Source: Brassica napus (Eukaryota; Streptophyta; Magnoliopsida; Brassicales; Brassicaceae). From it: a stretch of DNA of 64,000 nt. The notes beneath the pieces were generated by a model. The model ran no database searches and was not told the DNA's origin. It saw only the letters and a program-made list of their open reading frames with translations. Positions 44,230 through 56,294 of the stretch are shown here, in pieces; position 1 is the first letter of the stretch, and each line of letters starts with the position of its first letter. The stretch lies in assembly GCF_020379485.1 (NCBI RefSeq), contig NC_063438.1:5538024-5602023 (forward strand). The letters are read 5' to 3'. The position numbers were made by a program, and so were the translations under genes.

Positions 44230-44892
44230 ACTTATCCTCCAGAGAGAAAATCACAAAAACCCTAACTGTAAGCTCATTTAAAATAGCTTTTGGAGAGAGA
44301 AGAAAACCCAAAAAGCCAAAACATTAGGAGCAACCCCAACTGTTTGATACCGTCAAACATCTAAAAAAATAAAAATAAAATTATAGTTTCACAATTTTGT
44401 TTTGATTTTTCTTTGATAGATGAAATGGTAGTTCAATGATATGTGTCATTTAAAGTTTCTAAAGGGTTCTAAAAGATTTTGTATTTAGAACTTTTCATCT
44501 TTCTGTCACTTCTTTTAATTTTTTTTCTTTTAATCTATTAATTTAGAAAACTATTTTTTTTATTTACGGTTAAAAAATTGTTATTTTAGTTTAGGACATA
44601 TTCCATTTTTATTTAACAGATAATATATAACTTTGAAATTCTATTTTATAATTTTACTAACAACAAAAAATTGGAAAGATCACTGAACATAAACTTGATG
44701 AAATAAACCGAATATCACTACAATCTTGCAACTTCCTATATTATATTCTGTATCCCACATATATAATTCTCAAATCAAGATTTATTAATATGAAACTAAA
44801 TATTCGTAATATAAGTTAAACATAAGATTATCTTTACACACATCAAAAAATATAAATTTCAAAGTATTCTCACAACATGTATTGTCAACTAT
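44230..44892. other. Spacer upstream of F-box copy 4
   Basis: AT-rich. A possible MITE left end TTAGGAGCAACCCCAAC at about 44325 has no matching right end that I could find. No gene. Confidence 0.4.
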
Positions 44893-44972
44893 TACTCCTT
44901 CTGTTTCATATTAAGTGTCGTTTTGAGTTGTGCATACAAATTTAGGAAACAATTAATTTTGCATATTTTCTA

Positions 44973-47544
44973 GAGAAAATTACTCAAACTAACTCTTATT
45001 TATTATGTAATTACTAGATTAACTTCCTTTCATCGATGCATGTTCAGAGGATAGTATAAAGACGAAATAACCATAATAGTTGATAATTATTACTACAATG
45101 CCATTATATTAATTTTGGTATAAAATTAAAAATACCAATTAAAATCACGATAAAAACACAGTTTTTACAACAAAAAAAACTTTAGGGTTCATGGGATTCA
45201 CCGGCGATTCACGACGAATTGGGAGAATCCGAGTTAGAAAGCAGCAATTCCATAGAAAATGAAAACATGACCAGGACCAGACAGAAAAATCCCCAAACTA
45301 AACCCAGAACACTGTCAATCGTTTCCCGTTGCAGCTAAGAACCAGAGAGATGCGGAGGATCAGTTCACTGGACGGTGAATTGGACTTCTTAAGAGAGCAC
45401 ACGAATAAACCTTCGTAGAAATTTAATACCTTCCTGGTATCTCTCTCCTTCACTACTGACGGTGGCTATGGCGATGGCAGTGAGTTTCAGCAGAATAGCT
45501 CCAGTCAAGATATCTGATCGCAGATTTTGACAAACAAAATCTGATCTATTATGATTTTTGTCTTAGATTTGAATCCGGATTGAAGCGTGACCGAGCAGCG
45601 TGGCTGTCTCACCAAGACTCCTTTGTTGACGCCGTTGCAGACCGCGTATAGGTACACTCATTGCTTTGATATATGATCGCATTAAGACAAATAGATATAT
45701 ATTTGCAAAAAGGCATAGGTGTAAAGTCATGTTTCTCGTCTCTAATGACCATTGGCAGTGTATATAACCAAGTTTTAATGAATTTAGATTAGCATGTTGG
45801 CTCGACAGTGACCAAAATTTGGCTCGATAGTGAAACATAGATGTAATATATATTCACAGGCTTATGCTCCATGTACAGGATTCTAGAAATCATCTATACC
45901 CACGCCTTTTGGATGCGTCTGAAACACATGCTTTGTTGGGGTATATAACTTGATTATGGCTCTTTTTTATTATGTTTGCTTCACATTTGATGAGAAAAAA
46001 ATAGAAACCTTGAGTATAACCTTCACAGGGGAGTCACTAACACCATATTTTTCTGGTGCTTTAGTTGTTTGTGGAGTCCATTATTGTGTGTTTAATACTT
46101 AGGTCGTGGTGAATTTTGACAGGGATACATTTTGTCTAGGGGAAATCACAACAAGGAAATGCAGAAGACTGTCTTGCAGTTTGAGAGTAAGGTTGACAAG
46201 GAGTCTACTTTTTAAAAGTTCAGTCTATGGGGGTAGTAAAGAAAGGCGTATCTACCGACATTCCGGTTTATATGTACTTTGATGCATTTTCAACTCTGTT
46301 TTACCATAAAAATGCAGATGACGAGTTATGTAGCCGCTGGGTGTGGTTATCGTTTGTTGTGTTCTTATAACCGCCGGGTGTGGTTTTTGTGTTCTTATAC
46401 AATCAAGAACTTGAAAAGCTCTGTTGAATGATAACACTGCCTTGCTTTTAATCAATGTGTTTCGGGTTTTGGTTGTTTTTCCTCCAAAGAGCTAGAAATG
46501 TATTTTCAATGATTACTCCATTCTTGATCTTGATCTATTACGTCCTCACTCAAACAGACTGAAGCTTTGAACACTTCTTTGAATTAATCGTTGCTATTTT
46601 CTTGTCTACTAAGGAAGAACGGTAAGAACAACACATCACCTGCAAATTTAAATAGATACTTATTAATAACACCATAAGAACATACGCGCATCATGCTCAT
46701 CCAATGACCACAAACCATTTATATTTGTGCCATGAGAGAAGAAGGAAGAAAATAAACGTCAATATGAACACAACCATTAACGTCGAATAAGGCAATCACG
46801 AGAGAGATTTGTAGATTAAGGCTTTTCTCTTTGTTTTGTTTAAATTAAGTTTGGTTTGGTTTAATTAAATAATTTTGGTTTACATGCTTTTGATTCAAAT
46901 TATGGTTGGTTTGAAACATTTTGGTTTAAATCAAGTTAAATTACTGGTATATGAAATAATTTCAGAATTAAATGGTTTAATCTGGTTTGCAATAACTCGG
47001 TTAAGAATAATTAATAAAAATCTGTGGCCAAATCATAAATAAATTTGTGGTTAAAAACAAGTAAATCTGTGGTTAAAGAAAAAATAAATCTATCAAATCG
47101 AAACTAAATCTGTCAAAAACAAGTAAATCTGTGGTTAAAGAAAAAATAAATCTATCAAATCCTACTAAATATATTCAAATAAAGTAAATCTGTGGACAAA
47201 TAAATTAAATTTGTCAATATTTAATAAATTTATGGCCAAACGTGACAGATTTGTTATAACAAGTCTGTAGAAATTTTATTAAGTCTATAGATTTTAAGTA
47301 AATCTGTTGCTAAAGAAGAATATATTTAAGTCTCTGGCTACATAAAACGTAGACAAAATAAATCTGTGGATGGTAAAATTGTAAATATTCCGAAAATTCA
47401 GTAATGGCATTTTTGTAATTATATTTTTTGTTAACAAAGGAAATAGGGGTAAATTGGGTATGAAAAACAAGCTAGTAATTAAAATAAAAGTAGAGTTAAA
47501 CTAGTAATTAATTGATAAATAAGGGTTAAACTAGTTTTTTTCCC
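44973..47544. mobile_element. Mutator-like element without transposase
   Basis: 2.57 kb with ~50-bp imperfect terminal inverted repeats (left GAGAAAATTACTC...AATTACTAGATTAAC, right GTTAAACTAGTAATT...TTTTTTTCCC). A perfect 9-bp target duplication TATTTTCTA lies at 44964-44972 and 47545-47553. No MULE transposase frame is visible. The interior at 45180-46620 is less AT-rich and looks partly gene-derived, so this could be a Pack-MULE. The right part has AAATCTGTGGTTAAAG tandem repeats. Confidence 0.85.
47040..47170. repeat. Short tandem repeat within the MULE
   Basis: Two near-identical ~60-bp units containing AAATCTGTGGTTAAAGAAAA and ATAAATCTATCAAATC, with further degenerate AAATCTGTGG phrases on either side. 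Confidence 0.6.
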
Positions 47545-47644
47545 TATTTTCTATATAAAAACACAATTAACTATACACTTAACCATATTTCAACCAATAG
47601 AAAAATAAATTATTAGATAAAACTAATAAATTTTGCATTGAAAG

Positions 47645-48853
47645 GAATTAAATGCTCCAGTACTTCTCTATGGAAAAAAAAGTTCTCAGATACTCTCCAT
47701 CTGAAATTCATTTTATTTTTATTTATTTTTAATTTGAAATCTGACTAAAAACCCAATATATCATTAATGAATATAGTTATTTACAGACTATGCCATTAAA
47801 CCTAATTTTCTTCCTTATCTCTACAGATCTAAATCTATCTTTCATTCTTCATCTTCTTTCTTTCTCTCTTCTCTTTTTTTTCTCTCTTCTCATTCATTCT
47901 TTCATCCAAATCTCTTCTTTTTCGAATCTGTTTTTCTCTCTGTTTCTCTTGTTTTATTTTTGATTTTCATCTGTACTGATTGCTCCGTTTTTATCTTAGT
48001 TTTCTCTATTTTTTTTTGCTCTTCTTTGAATCTAGATCTATCTTTCATTCTTCATCTACTGATTTTTCCTTTGTTCTTCTTTGAATCTCAACTGTTTTTT
48101 TTATTTTCTTCTCCACATTTTCCTTCTTCTTCTCTACCTACTACTTCGCTTATTCTCCGCATCAACTTCAGTCTGATTCTTGGTATTATAGATTTTTAAG
48201 ATCTAAAAACGCATATATCAAAACACGGAAGTGAAACTACAAACCCAGAAAAACAATTTTACCAGGTTATACTATTGTGTAACTTGGTAAAACTGTATAA
48301 CTAGGTTATAATCTTACGAAGTTGTACTTTGACAAATGTACAACTTGGTAAAACTACAACCTAGTTATACAGTTTTACCAAATTATACTAATTTGTAACT
48401 TGGTAAAACTGTATAACTAGGTGATAGTTTACCAAGTTGTACTTTGACAAATGTACAACTTGGTAAAACTATAACCTAGTTATACCAGTCTTGAGGTATA
48501 ACTTGGTGAAACTAGGACATAGGTACACCAAAAATATAATTTGACAATGATATAACTTGGTTTAACTTGGTTCAACTTTCACTAAAATTCAAAATTCAAA
48601 TTTTAAATTTGATACCTAAAATTCGACAATTGTATAACTTGGTTCAACTTGGTTCGTAGTTTTATTAAAATTCAAAATTCAAATTGTAAATTTGATACCT
48701 AAAATTCAAAATTCAAATTTTCAATTGAGGAGGGAAAACGTAAGGACAAAATTGGAAATCTCTTATTTCATGAAGAGTAGAGAGTATGTCAGATTTCGTA
48801 AGAGTACCTCAGATCACTTTTTGCCTCATTAAGAGTATATGAGATTTTTACTC
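47645..48853. mobile_element. Second Mutator-like element, non-autonomous
   Basis: 1.2 kb. The left end GAATTAAATGCTCCAGTACT and the right end with CATATACTC inverse (…GAGATTTTTACTC) are imperfect inverted copies. A perfect 9-bp duplication CATTGAAAG lies at 47636-47644 and 48854-48862. The interior has a CT-rich tract (47810-48150) and a hairpin repeat block (48281-48490). No transposase. The 79-codon frame in the CT-rich tract is low-complexity. Confidence 0.8.
48281..48490. repeat. Hairpin-forming tandem repeat
   Basis: The phrase AACTTGGTAAAACTGTATAA (48281 and again at ~48397) faces its inverse TTATACAGTTTTACCAAATT (~48364). The ACTTTGACAAATGTACAACT spacer is also repeated (~48326 and ~48441). 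The unit is about 116 bp, present nearly twice, and can fold into a long stem-loop. Confidence 0.75.
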
Positions 48854-48900
48854 CATTGAAAGTTGAAAACAACAAATCTTAATATGATACGGAGGGAGTA

Positions 48901-49003
48901 TACGTGAACACCAAACCTATATTATTAAAGACCCAAATAACCAAATATGACTTTAACATTAAAATTGATATTTTTGTGTGTCGTATAAAAAATATTAAGC
49001 CGC
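48901..49003. other. Host sequence left of copia element 2
   Basis: About 100 bp between the Stowaway and the copia LTR, ending in the GCCGC target duplication (48999-49003). No gene. Confidence 0.5.
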
Positions 49004-49299
49004 TGTTGTGAAAGCACCGTAGTATAAACAGGAAGGGAGGTGCAGAAGTTTTTGATTTTATTATCATTGTGGGTCCCACTGTCACTATTTACACAGTAAC
49101 TTCTACTTTTTTACTTCTATATAAACGATCGATTTCGATCATTTGTAACTCGTCCCACACACTTCTCTTCTCCCTTTATAATAAACTCTCTCTATCATAT
49201 ATTTATTATATATCAGTGTTATCTCCTTTCTGCTGGTATACAAATTTTGCCCTTATTTAAATTTCGTGATACTATAAAATTATAAGTTATTTCATAACA
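49004..49299 (+). repeat. 5' LTR of copia element 2
   Basis: 296 bp, from TGTTGTGAAAGCACCG to TTTCATAACA, with a TATATAAA promoter-like motif in the middle (about 49120). Confidence 0.92.
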
Positions 49300-49853
49300 C
49301 GTTATCAGCACGATCACTCTGCGATTCAGTAAAATTTAAATGTATCATATCTACTCTGCTATAATGGCCGGTATACCGCCTATATTATTATTTATCATTT
49401 TATAGTGATTGTTTAAATTATTGCGGGCGGTATGTCGCCTCGTTAATAAACCTTGATTGCTAATTACACTATAATTATTGGCTTGGCTGTGCCGCCGTAC
49501 AATCTATTTAATGTTATAGTTTTTCTACCACCATAATACGATTAATATCTATTTGTTCATCATATTATGGTTATTATATAAATGTTTGGTCACCTACATA
49601 AAATATTACGAAATTTACGGAATTTGGTTGACTGATTGTTACAATATTTTCAGATTAATTTTCATTCATACGATTTAATTCAAACGGTCACAAAGAAAAA
49701 AAATTCAGAATTTTTACCCTTTTTCAAACAGTTATGAACAGTATTTTCATCTATAAATATACTCATTCTTTACTCATTTACTTCATCCAAAATATTTCAT
49801 CTTCTCTCAAATATTTTCAAATCGCCACATTCCGGTTTTTCATTGCAAGAAAG

Positions 49854-49988
49854 ATGATTCGCATATTTTTGGTTTTATGTGCAATTTTAATTTTTGCTTC
49901 TATGGTCGGTCTTTTTATTGGAGAATTTGCTCCTGAAGAATTTACGCTTAATGTCGGTTATTTTTCTATGCATTGTTTCTCCTTGTAA
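49854..49988 (+). other. Small hydrophobic frame upstream of gag
   Basis: An ATG at 49854 opens 44 codons: MIRIFLVLCAILIFASMVGL followed by FIGEFAPEEF, a strong single-pass membrane or signal-anchor profile. It sits in the leader between the primer-binding site and gag. Unrecognised and possibly chance; AT-rich DNA often gives hydrophobic frames. Confidence 0.3.
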
Positions 49989-50072
49989 TTGCGTGTATTA
50001 TTAATATAAATGGTTCGTTTTAAAATTACGAAATTCTAATAAAATATATTGTTTTGTGTTTTAGAAATACAA

Positions 50073-51031
50073 ATGGCAAACATCGAGAAACTTCAGTTCC
50101 CGGCTCTGAAAATAACTAGCGAAAACTATGTCGGATGGGTCACAAACGTGAAACCATATCTGGTGATGAAAAAAATAACCGAAGCGATTGTAATCGGTAA
50201 CAAATCACCACCCGAGCATATAGCCGAAGCGATAATCTTCCTGAAGAATCATTTAGATGAGAATCTAACGCACGACTATGCAAACGTCGAAGACACAGCT
50301 GAACTGTGGCAAGCTTTAAAAGAAAGGTTCGATAACCAGAGACAAGTCAACCTCCCTCACGCTCTCGAAGAGTGGAAAAACCTGAGGTTCCAAGATTTTC
50401 AAAAGGTTGAGGATTACAATTCCGCTGTCCTGAGGATAGTTTCACTTCTGAAATATTGTGGTAACCCTGTCTCTGAGGCAGAAATGATGAATAAAACATA
50501 CAACACTTTCCACAAACAGCTTCACTTCCCGCCCGAAATTTACAGAAAATGCGGGTACACAAGATTTTCTGAATTGATGGTTGCGCTCATGTTGGCTGAA
50601 AAGAACAATGAGCTCCTGATCAAAAACCACAATTCCCGACCTACGGGAGCCAAAGCATTTCCTGAAGTGAATTCTACGGCGGTAGAAAATTCGGAAAGGA
50701 GGAACCAGACCAACCGAGGTCATGGTCGTCGTTTCAACAACAAACGTGGAAAAACTTACAATCCCAAATGGAAGGGATCTAACAAGTGGGTTAGATCCGA
50801 ACAAGTTTCTAAGGGTAAAGAAACTCAGGGGATACCACCCAGAAGCGTGAGACAGTGTGTTACAGATGTGGCTGTAAAGGACATTGGTCCCGTACAAGTC
50901 GTACTCCTCCACATCTCTGTAAGTTATATCAAGAGTCCACGAAAGGCAAAGCTAAAGAAGTGAACCTCACTGAAAACTTTGAAGGGACATCGTACCTCGA
51001 TGCCTCCGACTTCGCAAATGAGCTGGACTAG
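50073..51031 (+). pseudogene. Copia element 2 gag (frameshifted)
   Basis: Starts MANIEKLQFPALKITSENYV and runs as a UBN2-type Gag through an Arg/Asn-rich stretch. A frameshift at about 50820-50835 moves the CCHC knuckle (CYRCGCKGHW) out of frame. The knuckle frame then runs to a stop at 51031. Confidence 0.85.
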
Positions 51032-51249
51032 ATTACTCCTGAAGAGAAAAGAGATGCTTATAATAAAACTATCGAATAGTTTTCACTATTGTCATGTATA
51101 ATTATTACATTTCCTGTTTTAAATAAATAATGATGTTTTAACGTCACCTTAATGTAAAATTATTGTGTGTTTCCAAATATGATTATTATATGAATGAATT
51201 TTATGTTTTTCTTTTATTAATATTTATGACAATTTCAGAAATGGATTGA

Positions 51250-54200
51250 AATACTAATGGAACAAAATTCAAGAAACGGATTCGTGAAATATGTATACCA
51301 GATAGTGGAACAACACACACTATTCTGAGACAAAAGAGATATTTCTCTAATATAAAACCGACAAGAATTGTTGTCAATACAATATCAGGTCCTGCAGACG
51401 TGATTGAAGGAACTGGTAAAGCAAACTTTACGTTACCAAATGGAACAAAATTTTCCATAAATAATGCTCAATATTCCCCAAGTTCTAAAAGAAATTTGTT
51501 GAGTTTTAAAGACATATATCTTCACGGATATGATACTCAGTCTGCAACTGAGGATGGAAAGAAATACATGTATGTAACTTCTGAGCAATGTGGCAGAAAA
51601 CACATATTGGAAAAGTTTCTAGAACTTCCTTTGGGACTACATCATACTTATATCGATGAGATCGAATCAAACCTTATAGTAAAACGGAACCCAGAAGAGT
51701 TCACATTATGGCATGATCGTCTCGGCCACCCAGGCACTACAATGATGCGTAAAATCATAGAAAGTTCGCATGGTCATTCACTGAAAATCCAGGAGATTTC
51801 TCAAGGGAATAAAGTGACATGTGTTGCATGTTCTCTAGGAAAATTGATCGTAAGGCCATCGCCAACCAAAATCGATAAAGAATCACCAAAGTTCCTTGAA
51901 AGAATTCAAGGCGATATATGTGGACCTATACACCCACCTTGTGGACCATTCCACTATTTTATGGTATTAATTGATGCATCCAGTAGATGGTCACACGTTT
52001 GTCTATTATCTTCTCGAAATGTGGCATTTGCGAGATTTCTAACTCAGATAATCAAATTGCGAGCACAGTTTCCTGATTATACTATTAAAAGAGTTAGACT
52101 AGACAACGCTGGTGAATTCACATCCCAAGCATTCAATGACTATTGTATGGTAACGGGAATTGAAGTTGAACATTCGGTTGCTCATGTTCATACGCAAAAT
52201 GGTTTGGCTGAATCTTTAATTAAGCGTCTGCAATTGATTGCAAGACCATTGATCATGAGATCAAAACTTCCAACCTCTGTATGGGGACATGCTATTTTGC
52301 ATGCTGAAGCACTTATTCGGATCAGACCGAGTGCATACCATAAGTATTCCCCACTACAGTTAGCGTTTGGTCGAGAACCAAACATTTCCCACTTTAGAAT
52401 ATTTGGTTGTGCAGTATATGTGCCTGTAGCACCACCACAACGTACAAAGATGGGACCACAAAGAAGATTGGGAATATATGTTGGTTGTGATTCCCCATTA
52501 ATTATACGATATCTCGAACCACAAACTGGTGACGTCTTTACGGCACGTTTCGCCGATTGTCACTTTGATGAGAAAGTATTCCCAGTTCTAGGGGGAGAAA
52601 ACAAAAATGTAGAAAATGATATCAAATGGAGTGTACCTTCGTTACTATATCTTGATCCTCCTACTAAAGAGTCTGAATTAGAAGTTCGACGAATCATGCA
52701 TTTACAGAGTATAGCTAATCAGCTACCTGATGCATTTGCGGATACCAAAACGGTAACTAAATCTCATATACCAGCCGCGAATGCTCCTGCTTGTATCAAA
52801 ATAACAAATGAGCAAAGAAAAGCAGACGATACACGAGAGTCTAAAACACGCTTGAAGCGTGGCAGACCTACTGGTTCTAAGAATAAAAATCCTAGAAAAC
52901 AAAAGGATGTCGAAATAAATGACACACCCAAAATAGCGGAAAATATTTTGGAAGAAACAAATGATGAGAACAGTGACAATGTAGAGAATCATGAGTCAGA
53001 AAAGAACCATGAGATTTCTATCAACTACATCCATAATAAGAAGATATGGAATAGAAATGAACAGGATGATGTTGATGATGCTTTCTCATATATTGTGTCG
53101 AGTGAAATAAATGAAGAAATCGATGATCCAGAACCAAAATCTGTCTATGAATGTCAAAGGAGACATGATTGGAAACAATGGAAAGATGCAATACAAGCCG
53201 AACTTGATTCTCTTAATAGACGAGAAGTATTTGGATCTATTGTCCTCACACCTGCAGATGTGAGACCAGTCGGGTACAAATGGGTTTTCATTCGAAAGCG
53301 AAATGAGAAAAATGAGGTTACGAGATACAAAGCTCGTCTTGTGGCTCAAGGTTTTTCTCAAAGACCTGGAATCGATTATGAAGAAACATATTCTCCAGTT
53401 ATGGATGCAATCACTTTTAGATTCCTAATGAGTCTAGCCGCTGATAAAAATCTAGAGATGCGTTTCATGGATGTTGTTACAGCTTATCTATATGGATCAT
53501 TAGATACTGATATCTACATGAAAGTTCCTGATGGTTTTAAAATACCAGAAGCATTAAATTCCAAACCTAATAAAATTGCAAAGATCATTATATGGGCTAA
53601 AGCAATCTGGACGTATGTGGTATAATCGTCTCAGTGAGCATTTAACAAAAGAAGGATATGTGAATGATCCTATATGTCCATGTGTTTTCATCAAGAAAAC
53701 AATGTCCGGATTTGTAATAATTGCGGTATATGTTGATGATCTTAACATTATCGGAACTCAGAAGGAAATACAAAAGGCATCAGACTATCTCAAAGGAGAA
53801 TTTGAGATGAAAGATCTTGGACAAACACAATATTGTCTTGGCCTACAAATAGAGCATTCACAAAATGGTATATTTGTGCATCAATCCACATACACTAAAA
53901 GAGTGTTGAAACGATTTAACATGGATAAATCAACTCCTCTTAGCACCCCGATGGTCGTTAGGTCACTTAATATTGAAAGTGATCCATTTCGACCACCTGA
54001 GGAGAAAGAAGAGATACTTGGTCCGGAAGTACCATATCTAAGTGCAATTGGAGCGCTGATGTACCTTGCAAATTGTACACGGCCTGATATATCATTTGCT
54101 GTAAATCTTTTGGCAAGATTCAGCTCATCTCCAACTCGGAGACATTGGAATGGGATTAAACATGTTTTTCGTTACCTCCAAGGGACCATTGATTTGGGTT

Positions 54201-54727
54201 TATTTTACTCTAAAGATTCAAAAGGTCAAATGATTGGTTTTGCAGATGCAGGATATCTTTCAGATCCACACAAAGCCCGATCGCAAACGGGATATGTTTT
54301 CACGATTGGAGGCACTGCTATATCTTGGCGTTCTCAGAAACAAACGCTCGTGGCTACTTCTTTAAATCATGCTGAAATCATCGCACTCCATGAAGCAAGT
54401 AGAGAATGCGTTTGGCTAAGATCAATAAACCGACACATCTGTTCAAGCAGTGGGATTGACGGAAATACAGAGCCAACTATCCTACACGAAGATAATGCGG
54501 CATGTGTTGCTCAAACAAATGACGGATATATCAAAAGCGATAGAACGAAGCATATTCATACGAAGTTCTTCTCATACACTCAAGAGCTCGTGAAAAAGAA
54601 AGAGATTGAAGTAAGATATGTCCGATCATGCGACAATGCAGCCGACCTTTTCACAAAATCACTTCCGACTTCGCTATTCAGAAAACATGTCCATAATATT
54701 GGAATGCGTCATCAGAAGGATCTATGA
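51250..54727 (+). pseudogene. Copia element 2 pol (frameshifted in RT)
   Basis: The frame opens at 51250 without an ATG; the first ATG is at 51400. Protease core PDSGTTHTIL (51298-), pre-integrase WHDRLGHPG and CVACSLGK, integrase VLIDASSRWSH, RLDNAGEF and HTQNGLAESL, and the first RT half with YLYGSLDTDIYM. A frameshift at about 53576-53590 precedes SLYGLKQSGRMWYN; the second frame carries YVDDL, RNase H GFADAGYLSD and DNAADLFTKSLP. The domain order is copia. The element cannot make Pol without suppression of the shift. Confidence 0.9.
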
Positions 54728-54872
54728 CTGCTCCTTCGAGGGGGAGCTTACGTAGTTGTACTCTTTTTACCTTACTATGGTTTTTTCCATTGGGTTTTCC
54801 TGGAAAGGTTTTTAACGAGGCAACCAAGACACTAAACAAGAGATAATAGCGACACCGGTCTCCAAGAGGGAG

Positions 54873-55152
54873 TGTTGGGAAAGCACCGTAGTATAAACAG
54901 GAAGGGAGGCGCAGAAGTTTTTGATTTTATTATCATTGTGGGTCCCACTGTCACTATTTACACAGTAACTTCTACTTTTTTACTTCTATATAAACGATCG
55001 ATTTCGATCATTTGTAACTTGTCCCACACACTTCTCTTCTCCCTTTATAATAAACTCTTTCTATCATATATTTATTATATATCAGTGTTATCTCCTTTCT
55101 GCGGGTATACAAATTTTGCCCTTATTTAAATTTCGTGATACTATAAAATTAT
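54873..55152 (+). repeat. 3' LTR of copia element 2, left part
   Basis: First 280 bp of the 3' LTR, preceded by a purine-rich GGGAG tract. Interrupted after AAATTAT by the Harbinger. The remaining 16 bp are at 60684-60699, with TAT repeated at 55150-55152 and 60681-60683. Confidence 0.92.
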
Positions 55153-55718
55153 GGCTTTGAATGAGTGGCAGGAGAAACACAGGATAAATGCAGGAGAAAA
55201 TCGCATGCAGATTGCTCTGCAACTGAAGCCCAATCAAAAAAAAAATTGCAGAACAAATTATAATAATAAAAAATACATACCACTGCATGCAGAAGAAGAT
55301 ATGTGATAAAAAGGCTGTCCTGCACAAAATAAGAAAAAGACGTTGGGGGAGTGCAGTGGGCCAATGCATGTGATTGTTACTTTCTTTTTTTATTTTTTTT
55401 ATTTCCTTGTTTTGTCTATAAATTCTACAACTATCTCATTTCATTCTTTCACAAATCAAACAATCCTCTCTACAAGTAAGTTTTTTTTTTTAATTTTTCG
55501 TTTTATATGAAAATTTTTGATAAATTTTTGTATTGTGTTTAACTAGTTTTTCCTATTTTTCAGGTTGTCTCATCCATTTATATCCACTAAAACAATTAAG
55601 AAATCAAGGTATATTTTCATTTTGTTTCTTTAATGAGTTATGAAAATTTAAATTTGTTTAAAAATAAGTTAAAATTCATATTTCATATTGTCTCATACAC
55701 TTATATCCATAAAAACAA

Positions 55719-55866
55719 GGGAAAATTACATGTTTACCACTTTCATGCTACCACTTTTCATTTTTACCATCACTAATGAGACATTTTCAAAAATACCTTC
55801 TTCATTAAGTGACAAAAGACTCTTATGTCCTTGTTATTTATATATATAATAAAATATTATTTAAAT

Positions 55867-55903
<37 letters not shown>

Positions 55904-56285
55904 AAATAAAAAATAAAAAAATTATTTTTTTTATTTTTCGAAATATACTTTTTCAAATTCGAATTTTTTTATAAAACTTTTTTTTCAAATTTTTTTTTTC
56001 GATTTTTTTTTTAAATTTTTTTCAAATTTCTTTTTGAAAAACGAAAATTATGTTTGAAACTATTTTTTAATTTTTTTATATTTTTTAAGTATTTATATAT
56101 TTATTAAAATCATAAATTTCACATTCCAAAAACCCTACCCCACCCCTCAACTCTAAACCTTAAGTCTATATTAGTTAACCCTAAGGGTATAATTGTATTT
56201 TACCCTTCATTAAAAGTGAGGATAAAAGTGGTTAGTGTAAACATGAAAAGTGGTACTATGAATGTGGTATTTGTGGCAATTTCCC
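55719..56285. mobile_element. Mutator-like MITE inside the Harbinger
   Basis: 567 bp. The left end GGGAAAATTACATG...TACCACTTTTCA and the right end with TGAAAAGTGGTA...GCAATTTCCC are ~45-bp inverted copies. A perfect 9-bp duplication TAAAAACAA flanks it (55710-55718 and 56286-56294). AT-rich, non-coding, with an AAAAAT microsatellite at 55866-55921. Confidence 0.9.
55866..55921. repeat. AAAAAT microsatellite
   Basis: About eight near-perfect copies of AAAAAT in the middle of the Mutator-like MITE. Confidence 0.85.
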
Positions 56286-56294
56286 TAAAAACAA

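Larger units (their letters stand above)
44895..48898. mobile_element. Stowaway MITE interrupted by two Mutator-like elements
   Basis: The left terminus CTCCTTCTGTTTCATATTAA and the right terminus TTAATATGATACGGAGGGAG are inverted copies. TA lies outside each end (44893-44894 and 48899-48900). Removing two inserted elements (44973-47544 and 47645-48853) and their 9-bp duplications leaves ~205 bp, normal for a Stowaway. The remaining internal sequence reads like a standard mariner MITE. Confidence 0.85.

Noticed and set aside
44325..44560. MITE beginning TTAGGAGCAACCCC
   Set aside because: No matching right terminus or target duplication could be found, so it is left as a possible remnant only.
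47960..48199. 79-codon hydrophobic frame
   Set aside because: It lies in a CT-rich low-complexity tract, which encodes Phe/Leu/Ser by composition alone.
50442..50912. 156-codon antisense frame over copia gag
   Set aside because: It overlaps conserved Gag on the plus strand and shows no motif.
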